This document shows, piece by piece, positions 1 to 5,208 of a stretch of DNA of 5,208 nt. Source of the DNA: Desulfuromonas sp. (GTDB lineage Bacteria > Desulfobacterota > Desulfuromonadia > Desulfuromonadales > Trichloromonadaceae); assembly GCA_030145265.1 (NCBI GenBank), contig JAQYWA010000172.1, positions 1-5,208 on the forward strand, given 5' to 3'. Each line of letters starts with the position of its first letter. The stretch's first letter is position 1. Position numbers and translations under genes: made by a program. The notes under the pieces are model-generated. The model ran no database searches and was not told where the DNA came from. It saw nothing but the letters and a program-made list of their open reading frames with translations.

Positions 1-2
1 AG

Positions 3-1220
3 ATGGCCGACGAAGATCTCAACAAATTAAAGATTGCCAAATCCGACGCTCATTTCGGCCGCTCCCGACGGCGCAGGAAGCTTCTCTGGCTCGTCATCCC
101 CCTGCTGCTCCTGCTTGGCGCCGGCCTCTATGCAACGGGTCTTTTCACCCCGGCGATCGAGGTCGAGCTGGCGACCGTCTCGCTGGCCTATCCGTCGCAG
201 TCCCTCACCCTGCTCAACGCCAGCGGCTACGTCGTCGCCCAGCGCAAGGCAGCCGTTGCGAGCAAGGTCACCGGGCGCCTCGAGTGGCTGGGGGTCGAGG
301 AAGGAAGCCCGGTCCAGGAGGGGCAGGTCATCGCCCGCCTGGAAAACCGTGATACCCTGGCGGCGAAGGACCAGGCGGAAGCCGAACTGCAGCGCTCCCG
401 CACCGAGGTCTCCCGCACCCGGGCCGAGCAGCACGAGGCGCAGCTCAACTTCCGGCGTTTCCAGGAATTGCTGACCGACGGCATTATCGCCCGCGCCGAG
501 TTCGACCAGGCCGAGGCGCGCCATCTGCAGGCCCAGGCCACGGTCAAGGCCGCCGAGGCCGCCGTCCGCACGGCCGAGGCCGCTCTGCGCGGGGCCGAGG
601 TGGCCCTCGATTACACCCGGCTCCGCGCCCCCTTTGACGCCGTAGTTCTGACCAAGAACGCCGATATCGGCGACATCGTCACCCCCATCGGCGCCGCGGC
701 CGAGGCCAAGGCGGCGGTGGTGAACATCGCCGACCTCAACTCCCTGCAGGTCGAAGCCGACGTCTCCGAGTCGAACCTGGAGCAGGTGAAAGTCGGGCAG
801 TCCTGCGAAATCCAGCTCGACGCCTTCCCCGAGCGCCGCTTCGCCGGCGCCGTGCACATGATCGTTCCCACCGCCGACCGCACCAAGGCGACGGTGCTGG
901 TCAAGGTGCGCTTTCTTGAAAACGACCCGAAGATCCTGCCGGAGATGAGCGCCCGCGTCGCCTTTCTCGAGCGCCCCTTAAGCGAGAAGGAGCAGCGGCC
1001 GCGCACCGCCATCAGTCAGGCCGCGGTGGTCCGTCGGGGCGGGCAGCCCCTTGTCTTCAGGCTTGCGGGGGAGCGGGCGGTGGCGACGCCGGTCCAGATG
1101 GGCGAAGCGATGGGCGAGATGCGGGAGATCCTCAGCGGCGTGCAGGCCGGCGACAAGGTCATCATCCGTCCCCTTGAGCGGATCCGGGACGGCAGCCGCG
1201 TCAAGCTGCCGGGGGGATAA
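3..1220 (+). CDS. Periplasmic adaptor subunit (HlyD/MacA-like membrane fusion protein) of an ABC exporter
   Basis: This 405-residue protein would bridge an inner-membrane ABC exporter and an outer-membrane channel across the periplasm. A basic stretch (R20-K26, five arginines and a lysine) precedes one hydrophobic segment at about 27-48, so it is anchored with its bulk in the periplasm. The usual adaptor order follows: first lipoyl half at about 80-115 (SKVTGRLEWLGVEEGSPVQEG), an Ala/Glu-rich coiled-coil hairpin at about 117-202, second lipoyl half from about 204 (TRLRAPFDAVV), a beta-barrel at about 245-325 and a membrane-proximal domain at about 335-405. There is no lipobox cysteine. The ATG lies two bases from the window edge, so its ribosome site and promoter are unseen and a start further upstream cannot be excluded. 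The length fits the family. The ATPase and two permeases downstream mark it as an ABC-type rather than RND-type adaptor; the substrate is unknown. Confidence 0.93.
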   Translation: MADEDLNKLKIAKSDAHFGRSRRRRKLLWLVIPLLLLLGAGLYATGLFTPAIEVELATVSLAYPSQSLTLLNASGYVVAQRKAAVASKVTGRLEWLGVEEGSPVQEGQVIARLENRDTLAAKDQAEAELQRSRTEVSRTRAEQHEAQLNFRRFQELLTDGIIARAEFDQAEARHLQAQATVKAAEAAVRTAEAALRGAEVALDYTRLRAPFDAVVLTKNADIGDIVTPIGAAAEAKAAVVNIADLNSLQVEADVSESNLEQVKVGQSCEIQLDAFPERRFAGAVHMIVPTADRTKATVLVKVRFLENDPKILPEMSARVAFLERPLSEKEQRPRTAISQAAVVRRGGQPLVFRLAGERAVATPVQMGEAMGEMREILSGVQAGDKVIIRPLERIRDGSRVKLPGG

Positions 1221-1245
1221 AACAAGAAAAGAAAAAGACCAATTC

Positions 1246-1348
1246 GTCTCACGCCCGCTCGCTAGGCTCGCTCAAGCCGCAAAGACGCAAAGGAAAAGCG
1301 AAAAGATCTTGATGTCTTTCTTGGCGTCTTTGCGGCTTTGCGTGAGAC
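1246..1348. repeat. Large imperfect palindrome between adaptor and ATPase genes
   Basis: Outer arms GTCTCACGC (1246-1254) and GCGTGAGAC (1340-1348) are exact reverse complements. Inner arms of 15 bp at 1274-1288 and 1324-1338 (AAGCCGCAAAGACGC and its complement) are also exact. The loop (1289-1323) contains the palindrome AAGATCTT. The right arm is nearly continuous, with one base between outer and inner parts. The left arm carries 19 bases there (1255-1273), made of two near copies of GCTCGCT. Palindromes with this GCAAAGACGC core are, from memory, dispersed through many environmental bacterial genomes, so this is probably one copy of a MITE- or REP-like element. No transposase is visible. 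Whether it is mobile or merely a structured RNA element cannot be told from one copy. Confidence 0.7.
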
Positions 1349-1367
1349 CAGTTTTTTCTGGTTTTTT
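1347..1367 (+). terminator. Small hairpin plus T-tract, possible attenuator
   Basis: ACCAG (1347-1351) pairs with CTGGT (1358-1362) around a six-T loop, and five more T follow (1363-1367). It sits at the foot of the larger 1246-1348 palindrome. The T-run after strong stems resembles an intrinsic terminator, but the five-base-pair stem is weak. The ATPase gene starts only 13 bases later, so full termination here would separate the adaptor from the rest of its operon. Partial read-through (attenuation) or transcript processing is the more reasonable reading. Confidence 0.3.
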
Positions 1368-1379
1368 GAAAGAGACCTT

Positions 1380-2075
1380 ATGACCAGCCCCAGCACTCCC
1401 ATCGTCGAGATCCGCAACCTGTTCAAATCCTACCTGCGCAGCAGCCAGCGGGTGCCGGTGCTGGAAGACATCACCCTTGACGTCGCCGATGGGGAATTCC
1501 TCGCCCTGATGGGCCCCTCGGGGTCGGGCAAGAGCACCCTGCTCAACCTCATCGCCGGCATCGACCACCCCGATTCGGGGCTGCTGCGCGTCGGCGGTGT
1601 GGAGGTGAGTGCCCTCTCCGAAGGGGAACTGGCCGCCTGGCGGGCCGCCCACGTCGGCTTCATCTTCCAGTTCTACAACCTGATCCCGGTACTGACTGCC
1701 TTCGAAAACGTCGAACTCCCGCTGCTGCTCACCCCCCTGTCGCGAAAGGAGCGGCACGAGCACGTGGCGCTGGCCCTGCGCCTGGTGAGTTTGGAGGACC
1801 GCATGGACCACCGCCCCGGGCAGCTCTCCGGCGGCCAGCAGCAGCGGGTCGCCATCGCCCGGGCACTGATCACCGACCCGACTATCCTGGTGGCCGACGA
1901 GCCCACCGGCGACCTCGACCGGGAGTCGGCCGAGGAGGTGCTGGGGCTGATGGACCGCCTCAACCGGGAGTTCGGCAAGACGGTGATCATGGTCACCCAC
2001 GATCCCCGCGCCGCTGAAAAGGCCCGGGTCATCCGCCACCTGGAGAAGGGACTGCTCAACCATGTTCCTGCTTAA
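1380..2075 (+). CDS. ABC exporter ATP-binding subunit, LolD/MacB type
   Basis: This 231-residue cytoplasmic ATPase would power the two permeases encoded just downstream. All nucleotide-binding motifs are intact: Walker [10 protein letters not shown] (45-53), Q-loop glutamine Q97 within [10 protein letters not shown], signature [15 protein letters not shown] (149-163), Walker B ILVADEP with catalytic E174, D-loop GDLD (177-180) and switch histidine H207 in MVTHD. The sequence [23 protein letters not shown] is typical of the LolD/MacB/FtsE-like branch that works with FtsX-fold permeases. The length matches a stand-alone LolD-type subunit, without the fused membrane domain of MacB. The chosen ATG has a purine-rich GAAAGAGA (1368-1375) just upstream. 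An upstream TTG at 1338 in the same frame lies inside the palindromic repeat and would add residues with no family counterpart, so it was rejected. The last 14 bases overlap the next gene. Confidence 0.95.
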   Translation: MTSPSTPIVEIRNLFKSYLRSSQRVPVLEDITLDVADGEFLALMGPSGSGKSTLLNLIAGIDHPDSGLLRVGGVEVSALSEGELAAWRAAHVGFIFQFYNLIPVLTAFENVELPLLLTPLSRKERHEHVALALRLVSLEDRMDHRPGQLSGGQQQRVAIARALITDPTILVADEPTGDLDRESAEEVLGLMDRLNREFGKTVIMVTHDPRAAEKARVIRHLEKGLLNHVPA

Positions 2076-3219
2076 GCTGATTCTGCGCAACGCCCTGCGC
2101 CACAAGCTGCGCAGCGCTCTGACGGTGGTCGGCATCGCCGTGGCGATCCTCGCCTTCGGCCTGCTGCGCACCTTGATCGGCGCCTGGTATCTGGGGGTGG
2201 AGGCCTCCGCGGCCAACCGCCTGGTCACCCGCAACGCCATCTCCCTGGTCTTTTCCCTGCCCCTCTCCTACAAGGATCGGATCAAGCAGGTGGACGGGGT
2301 CGAGAAGATCTCCCTCGGTAACTGGTTCGGCGGCATCTACATCGACCGCAAGAACTTCTTTCCCAACTTCGCCGTGGAAACCGTCAGCTATCTCGACCTC
2401 TACCCCGAGTTCGTCCTTTCGGCCCAGGAAAAAAGCGCCTTTCTACGCGACCGGCGCGGCGCCGTGGCCGGGGCCAAGCTCGCCGAGCGCTTCGGTTGGC
2501 AGGTCGGCGACCAGGTCACCCTGCAGGGGACGATTTTTCCCGGCAACTGGGAGTTTGTGCTGCGCGGCATCTACCGGGGGCTGCGCGCCAACACCGACCA
2601 GAGCCAGTTCTTCTTCCACTGGGACTACCTCAACGAGACGATGAAAAAGACCGCGCCGCGCCGCGCCGACCAGGTCGGCTTCTACATGATCGGCCTGGCC
2701 CACCCGGAGCAGGCGGCGCAGGCTTCGGCGGCCATCGACGGGCTGTTCAAGAACTCCCTGGCCGAGACCCTCACCGAGACGGAGAAAGCCTTCCAGCTCA
2801 GCTTCGTCTCCATGTCGGGGGCGATCATCACCGCCATCCGCATCGTCTCCATCGTCGTCATCGTCATCATCATGGTGGTGGCCGCCAACACCATGGCGAT
2901 GACCGCTCGCGAGCGCATCGCCGAATACGCCACCCTCAAGACCCTCGGCTTCGATGCCCGCCACATCGCCGGGGCGGTTTTCGGCGAATCGCTGCTCATC
3001 GCCCTGACCGGCGGGGTGCTGGGGCTGCTGCTGACCTACCCGGCGGCGGCGGAGATCGGCCGGCGGCTGGCCCAGTTCATTCCGGTCTTCCGCGTCCCCC
3101 CCGAGACGATCTGGCTCGATCTGGCCGCGGCCGCCGCGGTCGGAGTAGTGGCGGGGATCTTTCCCTCCTGGCGCGGGGCGACCATCAACATCGCCGAGGG
3201 TTTAAGGAGGATCGGCTGA
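2062..3219 (+). CDS. ABC exporter permease 1 (MacB/FtsX-like, with periplasmic core domain)
   Basis: This 385-residue inner-membrane permease has the type VII ABC layout. A first membrane segment at about 18-44 follows the motif LRNALRHKLRSALTVVGIA. A large periplasmic MacB-like domain spans about 45-250, and the C-terminal FtsX bundle has three segments at about 255-280, 301-330 and 350-370. ARERIAEYATLKTLGF (282-297) after the second segment is the conserved coupling stretch that contacts the ATPase. The protein ends with the usual NIAEGLRRIG-type tail. It starts inside the ATPase gene (14-base overlap), with a purine-rich GGAGAAGGG at 2042-2050 upstream, which suggests translational coupling. 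It has no fused ATPase domain, unlike MacB. The second segment is encoded by a repetitive ATC/GTC tract. It probably pairs with the different permease encoded next. Confidence 0.93.
   Translation: MFLLKLILRNALRHKLRSALTVVGIAVAILAFGLLRTLIGAWYLGVEASAANRLVTRNAISLVFSLPLSYKDRIKQVDGVEKISLGNWFGGIYIDRKNFFPNFAVETVSYLDLYPEFVLSAQEKSAFLRDRRGAVAGAKLAERFGWQVGDQVTLQGTIFPGNWEFVLRGIYRGLRANTDQSQFFFHWDYLNETMKKTAPRRADQVGFYMIGLAHPEQAAQASAAIDGLFKNSLAETLTETEKAFQLSFVSMSGAIITAIRIVSIVVIVIIMVVAANTMAMTARERIAEYATLKTLGFDARHIAGAVFGESLLIALTGGVLGLLLTYPAAAEIGRRLAQFIPVFRVPPETIWLDLAAAAAVGVVAGIFPSWRGATINIAEGLRRIG
3204..3210 (+). promoter_or_regulatory. Perfect Shine-Dalgarno within end of permease 1
   Basis: AAGGAGG is an exact anti-16S complement, placed nine bases before the ATG at 3220. 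It lies inside the final codons of permease 1 (reading L-R-R-I). The stop TGA (3217-3219) directly abuts the next ATG, so ribosomes finishing permease 1 can re-initiate on permease 2. This fixes the start of permease 2 and supports near-equal output of the two proteins. Confidence 0.85.
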
Positions 3220-4383
3220 ATGATCCCTCTCTATTACAGCCTGCGCAATCTCTGGACCCGGCGCCTGACCACCGCCCTGACCGTGGTGGGGATGGCCCTG
3301 GTCGTCTTCGTCTTCGCCGCCACCCTGATGCTGGTCGAGGGGCTGCAACAGACCCTGGTCGACACCGGCTCGCCGGAGAACATGGTGCTGATCCGCAAGG
3401 GCTCGGAGACCGAGGTGCAAAGCGGCATTGACCGCGATGCCGCGGCGATCCTCGCCAGCCAGCCCGAGGTCGCCATCGGCGGCGACGGCCAGCCCCTCTT
3501 CGCCCGCGAGTCGGTGGTGCTGATCAATCTGGCCAAACGGGGCAGCGACGAGGAAGCCAACGTCATCATCCGCGGCATCGGCCCGGCTTCCCTCGCCCTG
3601 CGCCCGCAGGTGCGCCTGGTCGAGGGGCGCATGCCGCGCCCGGGGGCGGCGGAGATCGTCGCCGGGGCCAGCATCGCCCGGCGCTTCCGCGGCGCCGCCC
3701 TCGGCGAGAGTGTGCGCTTCGGCATGCGCGACTGGCAGGTGGTGGGGGTTTTCGACGCCGGCGCCACCGGCTTCAGCTCCGAGATCTGGGGGGATGTCGA
3801 CCAGCTGATGCAGGCCTTCCGTCGCCCGGTCTACTCCTCGGTGGTCTTTCGCCTGCGCGACCCCGGCGCCTTCGCCGGCTACAAGGAGCGCATCGAGACC
3901 GACCCGCGCCTGACGGTGGTGGCCAAGCGGGAGATCCAGTTCTACGCCGACCAGTCGGCGGCCATGGGGACTTTTCTGCGCATCCTCGGCACTACCCTGA
4001 CCCTGATCTTTTCCGTCGGCGCGGTGATCGGCGCTATGATCACCATGTACGCTGCCGTCGCCGGCCGCATCACCGAGATCGGCATCCTGCGCTCCCTCGG
4101 CTTCGGCCGCGGAAGCATCCTGCTGGCCTTTGTTGCCGAGTCCCTGCTACTCGGCCTGCTTGGCGGCCTGGCCGGGCTCTTTTTCGCCTCCTTCATGCAG
4201 CTGATCACCATCTCCACCATGAACTGGCAGACCTTCGCCGAGCTCGCCTTCGGCTTCTCCCTGACCTTCGGCATCGCCCTCAAATGCCTCGCCTTCGCTC
4301 TGGTCATGGGCCTATCGGGCGGGCTGCTGCCGGCGCTGCGGGCGGCACGGATGAACCTGGTCGAGGCGCTGCGGGCGGCATAA
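3220..4383 (+). CDS. ABC exporter permease 2 (MacB/FtsX-like)
   Basis: This 387-residue inner-membrane permease is a diverged paralogue of permease 1. The N-terminal motif LRNLWTRRLTTALTVVGMAL leads into membrane segment 1 (about 17-38). A periplasmic domain follows (about 40-250), then three C-terminal segments at about 257-282, 301-328 and 345-370. AGRITEIGILRSLGFGRG (281-298) is the FtsX-type coupling stretch, and the tail PALRAARMNLVEALRAA matches the family ending. The periplasmic part differs clearly from that of permease 1, for example in VRLVEGRMPRPGAAEIVAG (131-149). This argues for a functional heterodimer, as in LolC/LolE, rather than a homodimer. It is the last gene of the operon. 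No strong intrinsic terminator follows: only a six-base stem (4389-4394 with 4432-4437) with a long loop and no T-tract is seen. Confidence 0.93.
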   Translation: MIPLYYSLRNLWTRRLTTALTVVGMALVVFVFAATLMLVEGLQQTLVDTGSPENMVLIRKGSETEVQSGIDRDAAAILASQPEVAIGGDGQPLFARESVVLINLAKRGSDEEANVIIRGIGPASLALRPQVRLVEGRMPRPGAAEIVAGASIARRFRGAALGESVRFGMRDWQVVGVFDAGATGFSSEIWGDVDQLMQAFRRPVYSSVVFRLRDPGAFAGYKERIETDPRLTVVAKREIQFYADQSAAMGTFLRILGTTLTLIFSVGAVIGAMITMYAAVAGRITEIGILRSLGFGRGSILLAFVAESLLLGLLGGLAGLFFASFMQLITISTMNWQTFAELAFGFSLTFGIALKCLAFALVMGLSGGLLPALRAARMNLVEALRAA

Positions 4384-4467
4384 TTCCTCCCCTGCCCACC
4401 CCGCAAGGGAAGTGCCATCTTTCCTAAAAGCCAGGGGTTGTGAGAATCGCTAAAGAATAGCGGTAAA

Positions 4468-4638
4468 ATGACAGGCAAAAATTGTAAGACAACAAATAAG
4501 ACGGCCCTGCAATCTCTAGTGGGTCGTTTAGGTTTGGCAGGTGTCAAGGTATTTTGCGAGAACGTTCTGGGGGATAATAAGCATGGGAAGATATCCAATT
4601 TCTACTTAAGCACACAATTGGGGGTGTTATCCAACTGA
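4468..4638 (+). CDS. Doubtful small ORF, 56 residues, unknown
   Basis: An ATG-to-TGA frame encodes a basic 56-residue peptide. It begins MTGKNCKTTNKTALQ, has a middle part VGRLGLAGVKVFCENVLG and ends TQLGVLSN. No Shine-Dalgarno precedes it; the bases just before the ATG are AGCGGTAAA. A strong small hairpin (4446-4464) ends immediately upstream. It has no signal peptide, clear membrane segment or known motif. It could be a chance frame or a remnant of a longer broken gene. It is recorded because it is the only plus-strand frame of any length in the gap. Confidence 0.15.
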   Translation: MTGKNCKTTNKTALQSLVGRLGLAGVKVFCENVLGDNKHGKISNFYLSTQLGVLSN

Positions 4639-4688
4639 GAACATAAATCATTTCAAGCTATTGCGTTAATGTGAAAATGCCCTAACTC

Positions 4689-4716
4689 TTGACGGGGGGC
4701 AAAAGACGGATAAAGT
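4689..4716 (+). promoter_or_regulatory. Possible sigma-70-type promoter for the AT-rich gene
   Basis: TTGACG (4689-4694) is a good -35 match. Sixteen bases later TAAAGT (4711-4716) matches four of six -10 positions. TATAAA at 4718-4723 is a better -10 by sequence, but its 23-base spacing is too long. The resulting leader to the ATG at 4756 would be about 35 bases. The call rests on pattern alone and is weak. Confidence 0.25.
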
Positions 4717-4755
4717 CTATAAAAACTACTTAATAACTGGTCAGAAGCAAACAAA

Positions 4756-5157
4756 ATGAATACAGAAGATGAAATTAAAAATTTAGTTCACTCGATAAGG
4801 GAATCCCTGCCAGAAGCTGCAGATCTCGCTGACACGTTTTTCAAAGGAAGGGGCTTCGATATCAAAGATGAATTCGATATCGAAGATGAATTACATTATT
4901 TGTGGGTTGAAGCACTGGCAGATGCTACGAATAGTTTTATCAAGCAGAACCGTATGGAAGAGGTAAAAACTCTATTACAATTCATGTCCTCTAAATTGAA
5001 TGAAGGTTCTGCTCCAGTTAAGAACTGCCTTGATGTCAGCTATATTGAAAACCTCATGTGGGATTTAGACGAAGAGGACCAAAAACGTGCGTGGCCACTT
5101 TTCCCAGAGAATTTAAAGGCGCTATACATCGCTATGTGGGGCGAACCAGACTTCTAA
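4756..5157 (+). CDS. Small acidic protein of unknown function, likely acquired gene
   Basis: This 133-residue soluble protein has no signal peptide or membrane segment. It is rich in Asp/Glu and carries tryptophans at 50, 102, 113 and 128, with a conserved-looking C-terminus (SYIENLMWDL at 95-104, then ALYIAMWGEPDF at 122-133). It resembles, from memory only, the small DUF7674-like proteins found in accessory regions, some of which sit where immunity proteins are expected; this is not firm. Residues 34-39 (FDIKDE) and 40-45 (FDIEDE) are a tandem duplication, also visible in the DNA. The start is weakly set by AGAAG (4743-4747), eight bases before the ATG. Codon use is AT-rich, quite unlike the upstream operon, which suggests transfer. 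The stop codon lies in a possible attC half-site, so it may be an integron cassette gene. Confidence 0.85.
   Translation: MNTEDEIKNLVHSIRESLPEAADLADTFFKGRGFDIKDEFDIEDELHYLWVEALADATNSFIKQNRMEEVKTLLQFMSSKLNEGSAPVKNCLDVSYIENLMWDLDEEDQKRAWPLFPENLKALYIAMWGEPDF
4855..4890 (+). repeat. In-frame 18-bp tandem duplication
   Basis: Two adjacent 18-base units (4855-4872 and 4873-4890) share TTCGATATC and AAGATGAA and differ at a single base (A versus G). They encode FDIKDE and FDIEDE, a Lys/Glu difference. Each unit is exactly six codons, so the reading frame is kept. It could be a recent slippage duplication or a helix-extending repeat. Confidence 0.9.
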
Positions 5158-5208
5158 CCAATGCAATCAACGCGGACGGAAAATACGTCTGTGCTAATTT
5201 TTAAATTG
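5152..5208 (+). other. Possible partial integron attC site (left half and hairpin; right end off window)
   Basis: TTCTAAC (5152-5158) matches six of seven positions of the attC left core RYYYAAC and contains the TAA stop of the upstream gene, as cassette genes often do. ATCAACGCGGACG (5166-5178) and CGTCTGTGCTAAT (5186-5198) face each other over 13 positions: nine Watson-Crick pairs, two G-T pairs and two mismatches, around a seven-base loop. CAAT (5159-5162) pairs with ATTG (5205-5208) at the window edge. The layout core, short spacer, TCAA-GCGGACG arm, loop, facing arm is that of a short attC. The decisive right core (GTTRRRY) would lie just beyond 5208 and is not seen. An ordinary terminator hairpin is the main alternative. 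Confidence 0.42.
5171..5202 (+). terminator. Possible intrinsic terminator after the AT-rich gene (alternative reading of the attC-like hairpin)
   Basis: CGCGGACG (5171-5178) pairs with CGTCTGTG (5186-5193), including two G-U pairs, over a seven-base loop. CTAA and a T-run (5198-5202) follow. The stem is short, and the T-run begins four bases after it, so it would be a modest terminator. It starts 13 bases after the stop codon. Confidence 0.3.

Larger units (their letters stand above)
4384..4755. other. 372-base stretch with no convincing gene; composition shift
   Basis: Base composition falls from the GC-rich operon to AT-rich sequence within roughly the first 60 bases. Visible structures are a stem CCCCTG/CAGGGG (4389-4394, 4432-4437), a hairpin ATCGCTA/TAGCGGT with a five-base loop (4446-4452, 4458-4464, one G-U pair), a 10-bp perfect palindrome AGAACGTTCT (4559-4568), and nested inverted repeats GGATAA/TTATCC and CCAATT/AATTGG (4572-4632). 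A 56-codon open frame (4468-4638, starting MTGKNCKTTNK) has no ribosome site and no recognised relative. It may be a degraded mobile element or the edge of an acquired segment. No transposase fragment could be recognised on either strand. Confidence 0.6.

Noticed and set aside
27..857. Minus-strand open frame opposite the adaptor
   Set aside because: Antisense shadow of a GC-rich gene with low-complexity product and no domain.
1338..1379. Upstream TTG start giving the ATPase 14 extra residues
   Set aside because: It lies inside the palindromic repeat, has no ribosome site, and the added residues have no place in the family. The ATG at 1380 fits.
1272..2240. Long minus-strand open frame opposite the ATPase
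   Set aside because: It mirrors the strongly supported ATPase gene. Long antisense frames are expected in GC-rich coding DNA, and the product is Arg/Gly/Asp-rich with no recognisable domain.
2443..2964. Minus-strand frame with His/Asp-rich run resembling a metal-binding protein
   Set aside because: The His/Asp run is the antisense of the ATC/GTC tract encoding a membrane helix of permease 1.
4384..4460. Insertion-sequence end
   Set aside because: The region looked like a possible element edge, but no terminal inverted repeat, target duplication or transposase fragment could be shown.
4559..4568. AGAACGTTCT as a regulator operator
   Set aside because: It is a perfect palindrome but has no adjacent promoter and no known operator that I can match; a 10-bp palindrome can occur by chance.
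3942..4598. Minus-strand frame spanning the operon end and the gap
   Set aside because: Most of it is antisense to permease 2, and it crosses the composition boundary. No family features were seen, so it is not supported as a gene.
4626..4632. GTTATCC as an attC right core paired with GGATAAT at 4572
   Set aside because: The left partner lacks the required AAC, and the spacers between arms (17 versus 5 bases) are too unequal for an attC.

Overview
The window holds two regions of very different composition. Positions 3-4383 are a tight, GC-rich, four-gene plus-strand operon for a tripartite-type ABC exporter of the MacB/LolCDE (type VII, FtsX-permease) superfamily. In order these are a membrane-anchored periplasmic adaptor (HlyD/MacA-like), a LolD/MacB-type ATPase, and two different FtsX-fold permeases. 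The two cytoplasm-facing reading frames and the two permeases are coupled: ATPase and permease 1 overlap by 14 bases, and the permease 1 stop abuts the permease 2 start, with a perfect Shine-Dalgarno inside the end of permease 1. By family knowledge the ATPase would bind a heterodimer of the two permeases and drive them by mechanotransmission. The adaptor would link them to an outer-membrane TolC-like channel, which is not in the window. The substrate cannot be told from sequence.

Between the adaptor and the ATPase (1221-1379) lies a large imperfect palindrome built on a 15-bp perfect arm pair (key motif GCAAAGACGC), followed by a small hairpin and a T-tract. It looks like a dispersed palindromic repeat inserted within the operon, and it could act as an attenuator or processing site.

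After 4383 the base composition drops sharply. Hand counts give 49 G+C of 60 at 3601-3660 against 17 of 60 at 4741-4800. A 372-base stretch (4384-4755) has no convincing gene. It is followed by a small AT-rich gene (4756-5157) for an acidic 133-residue protein of unknown function that contains an in-frame 18-bp tandem duplication. The stop codon of this gene is embedded in sequence that looks like the left half of an integron attC recombination site and runs off the window end at 5208. The best hypothesis for the right end is therefore a horizontally acquired gene, possibly an integron cassette, next to a housekeeping-type exporter operon.

Organism: the gene order, high GC content and the GCAAAGACGC palindrome suggest a Gram-negative bacterium with an outer membrane, perhaps of the Desulfuromonadales/Geobacter group. 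That assignment is an inference from memory, not from any search.
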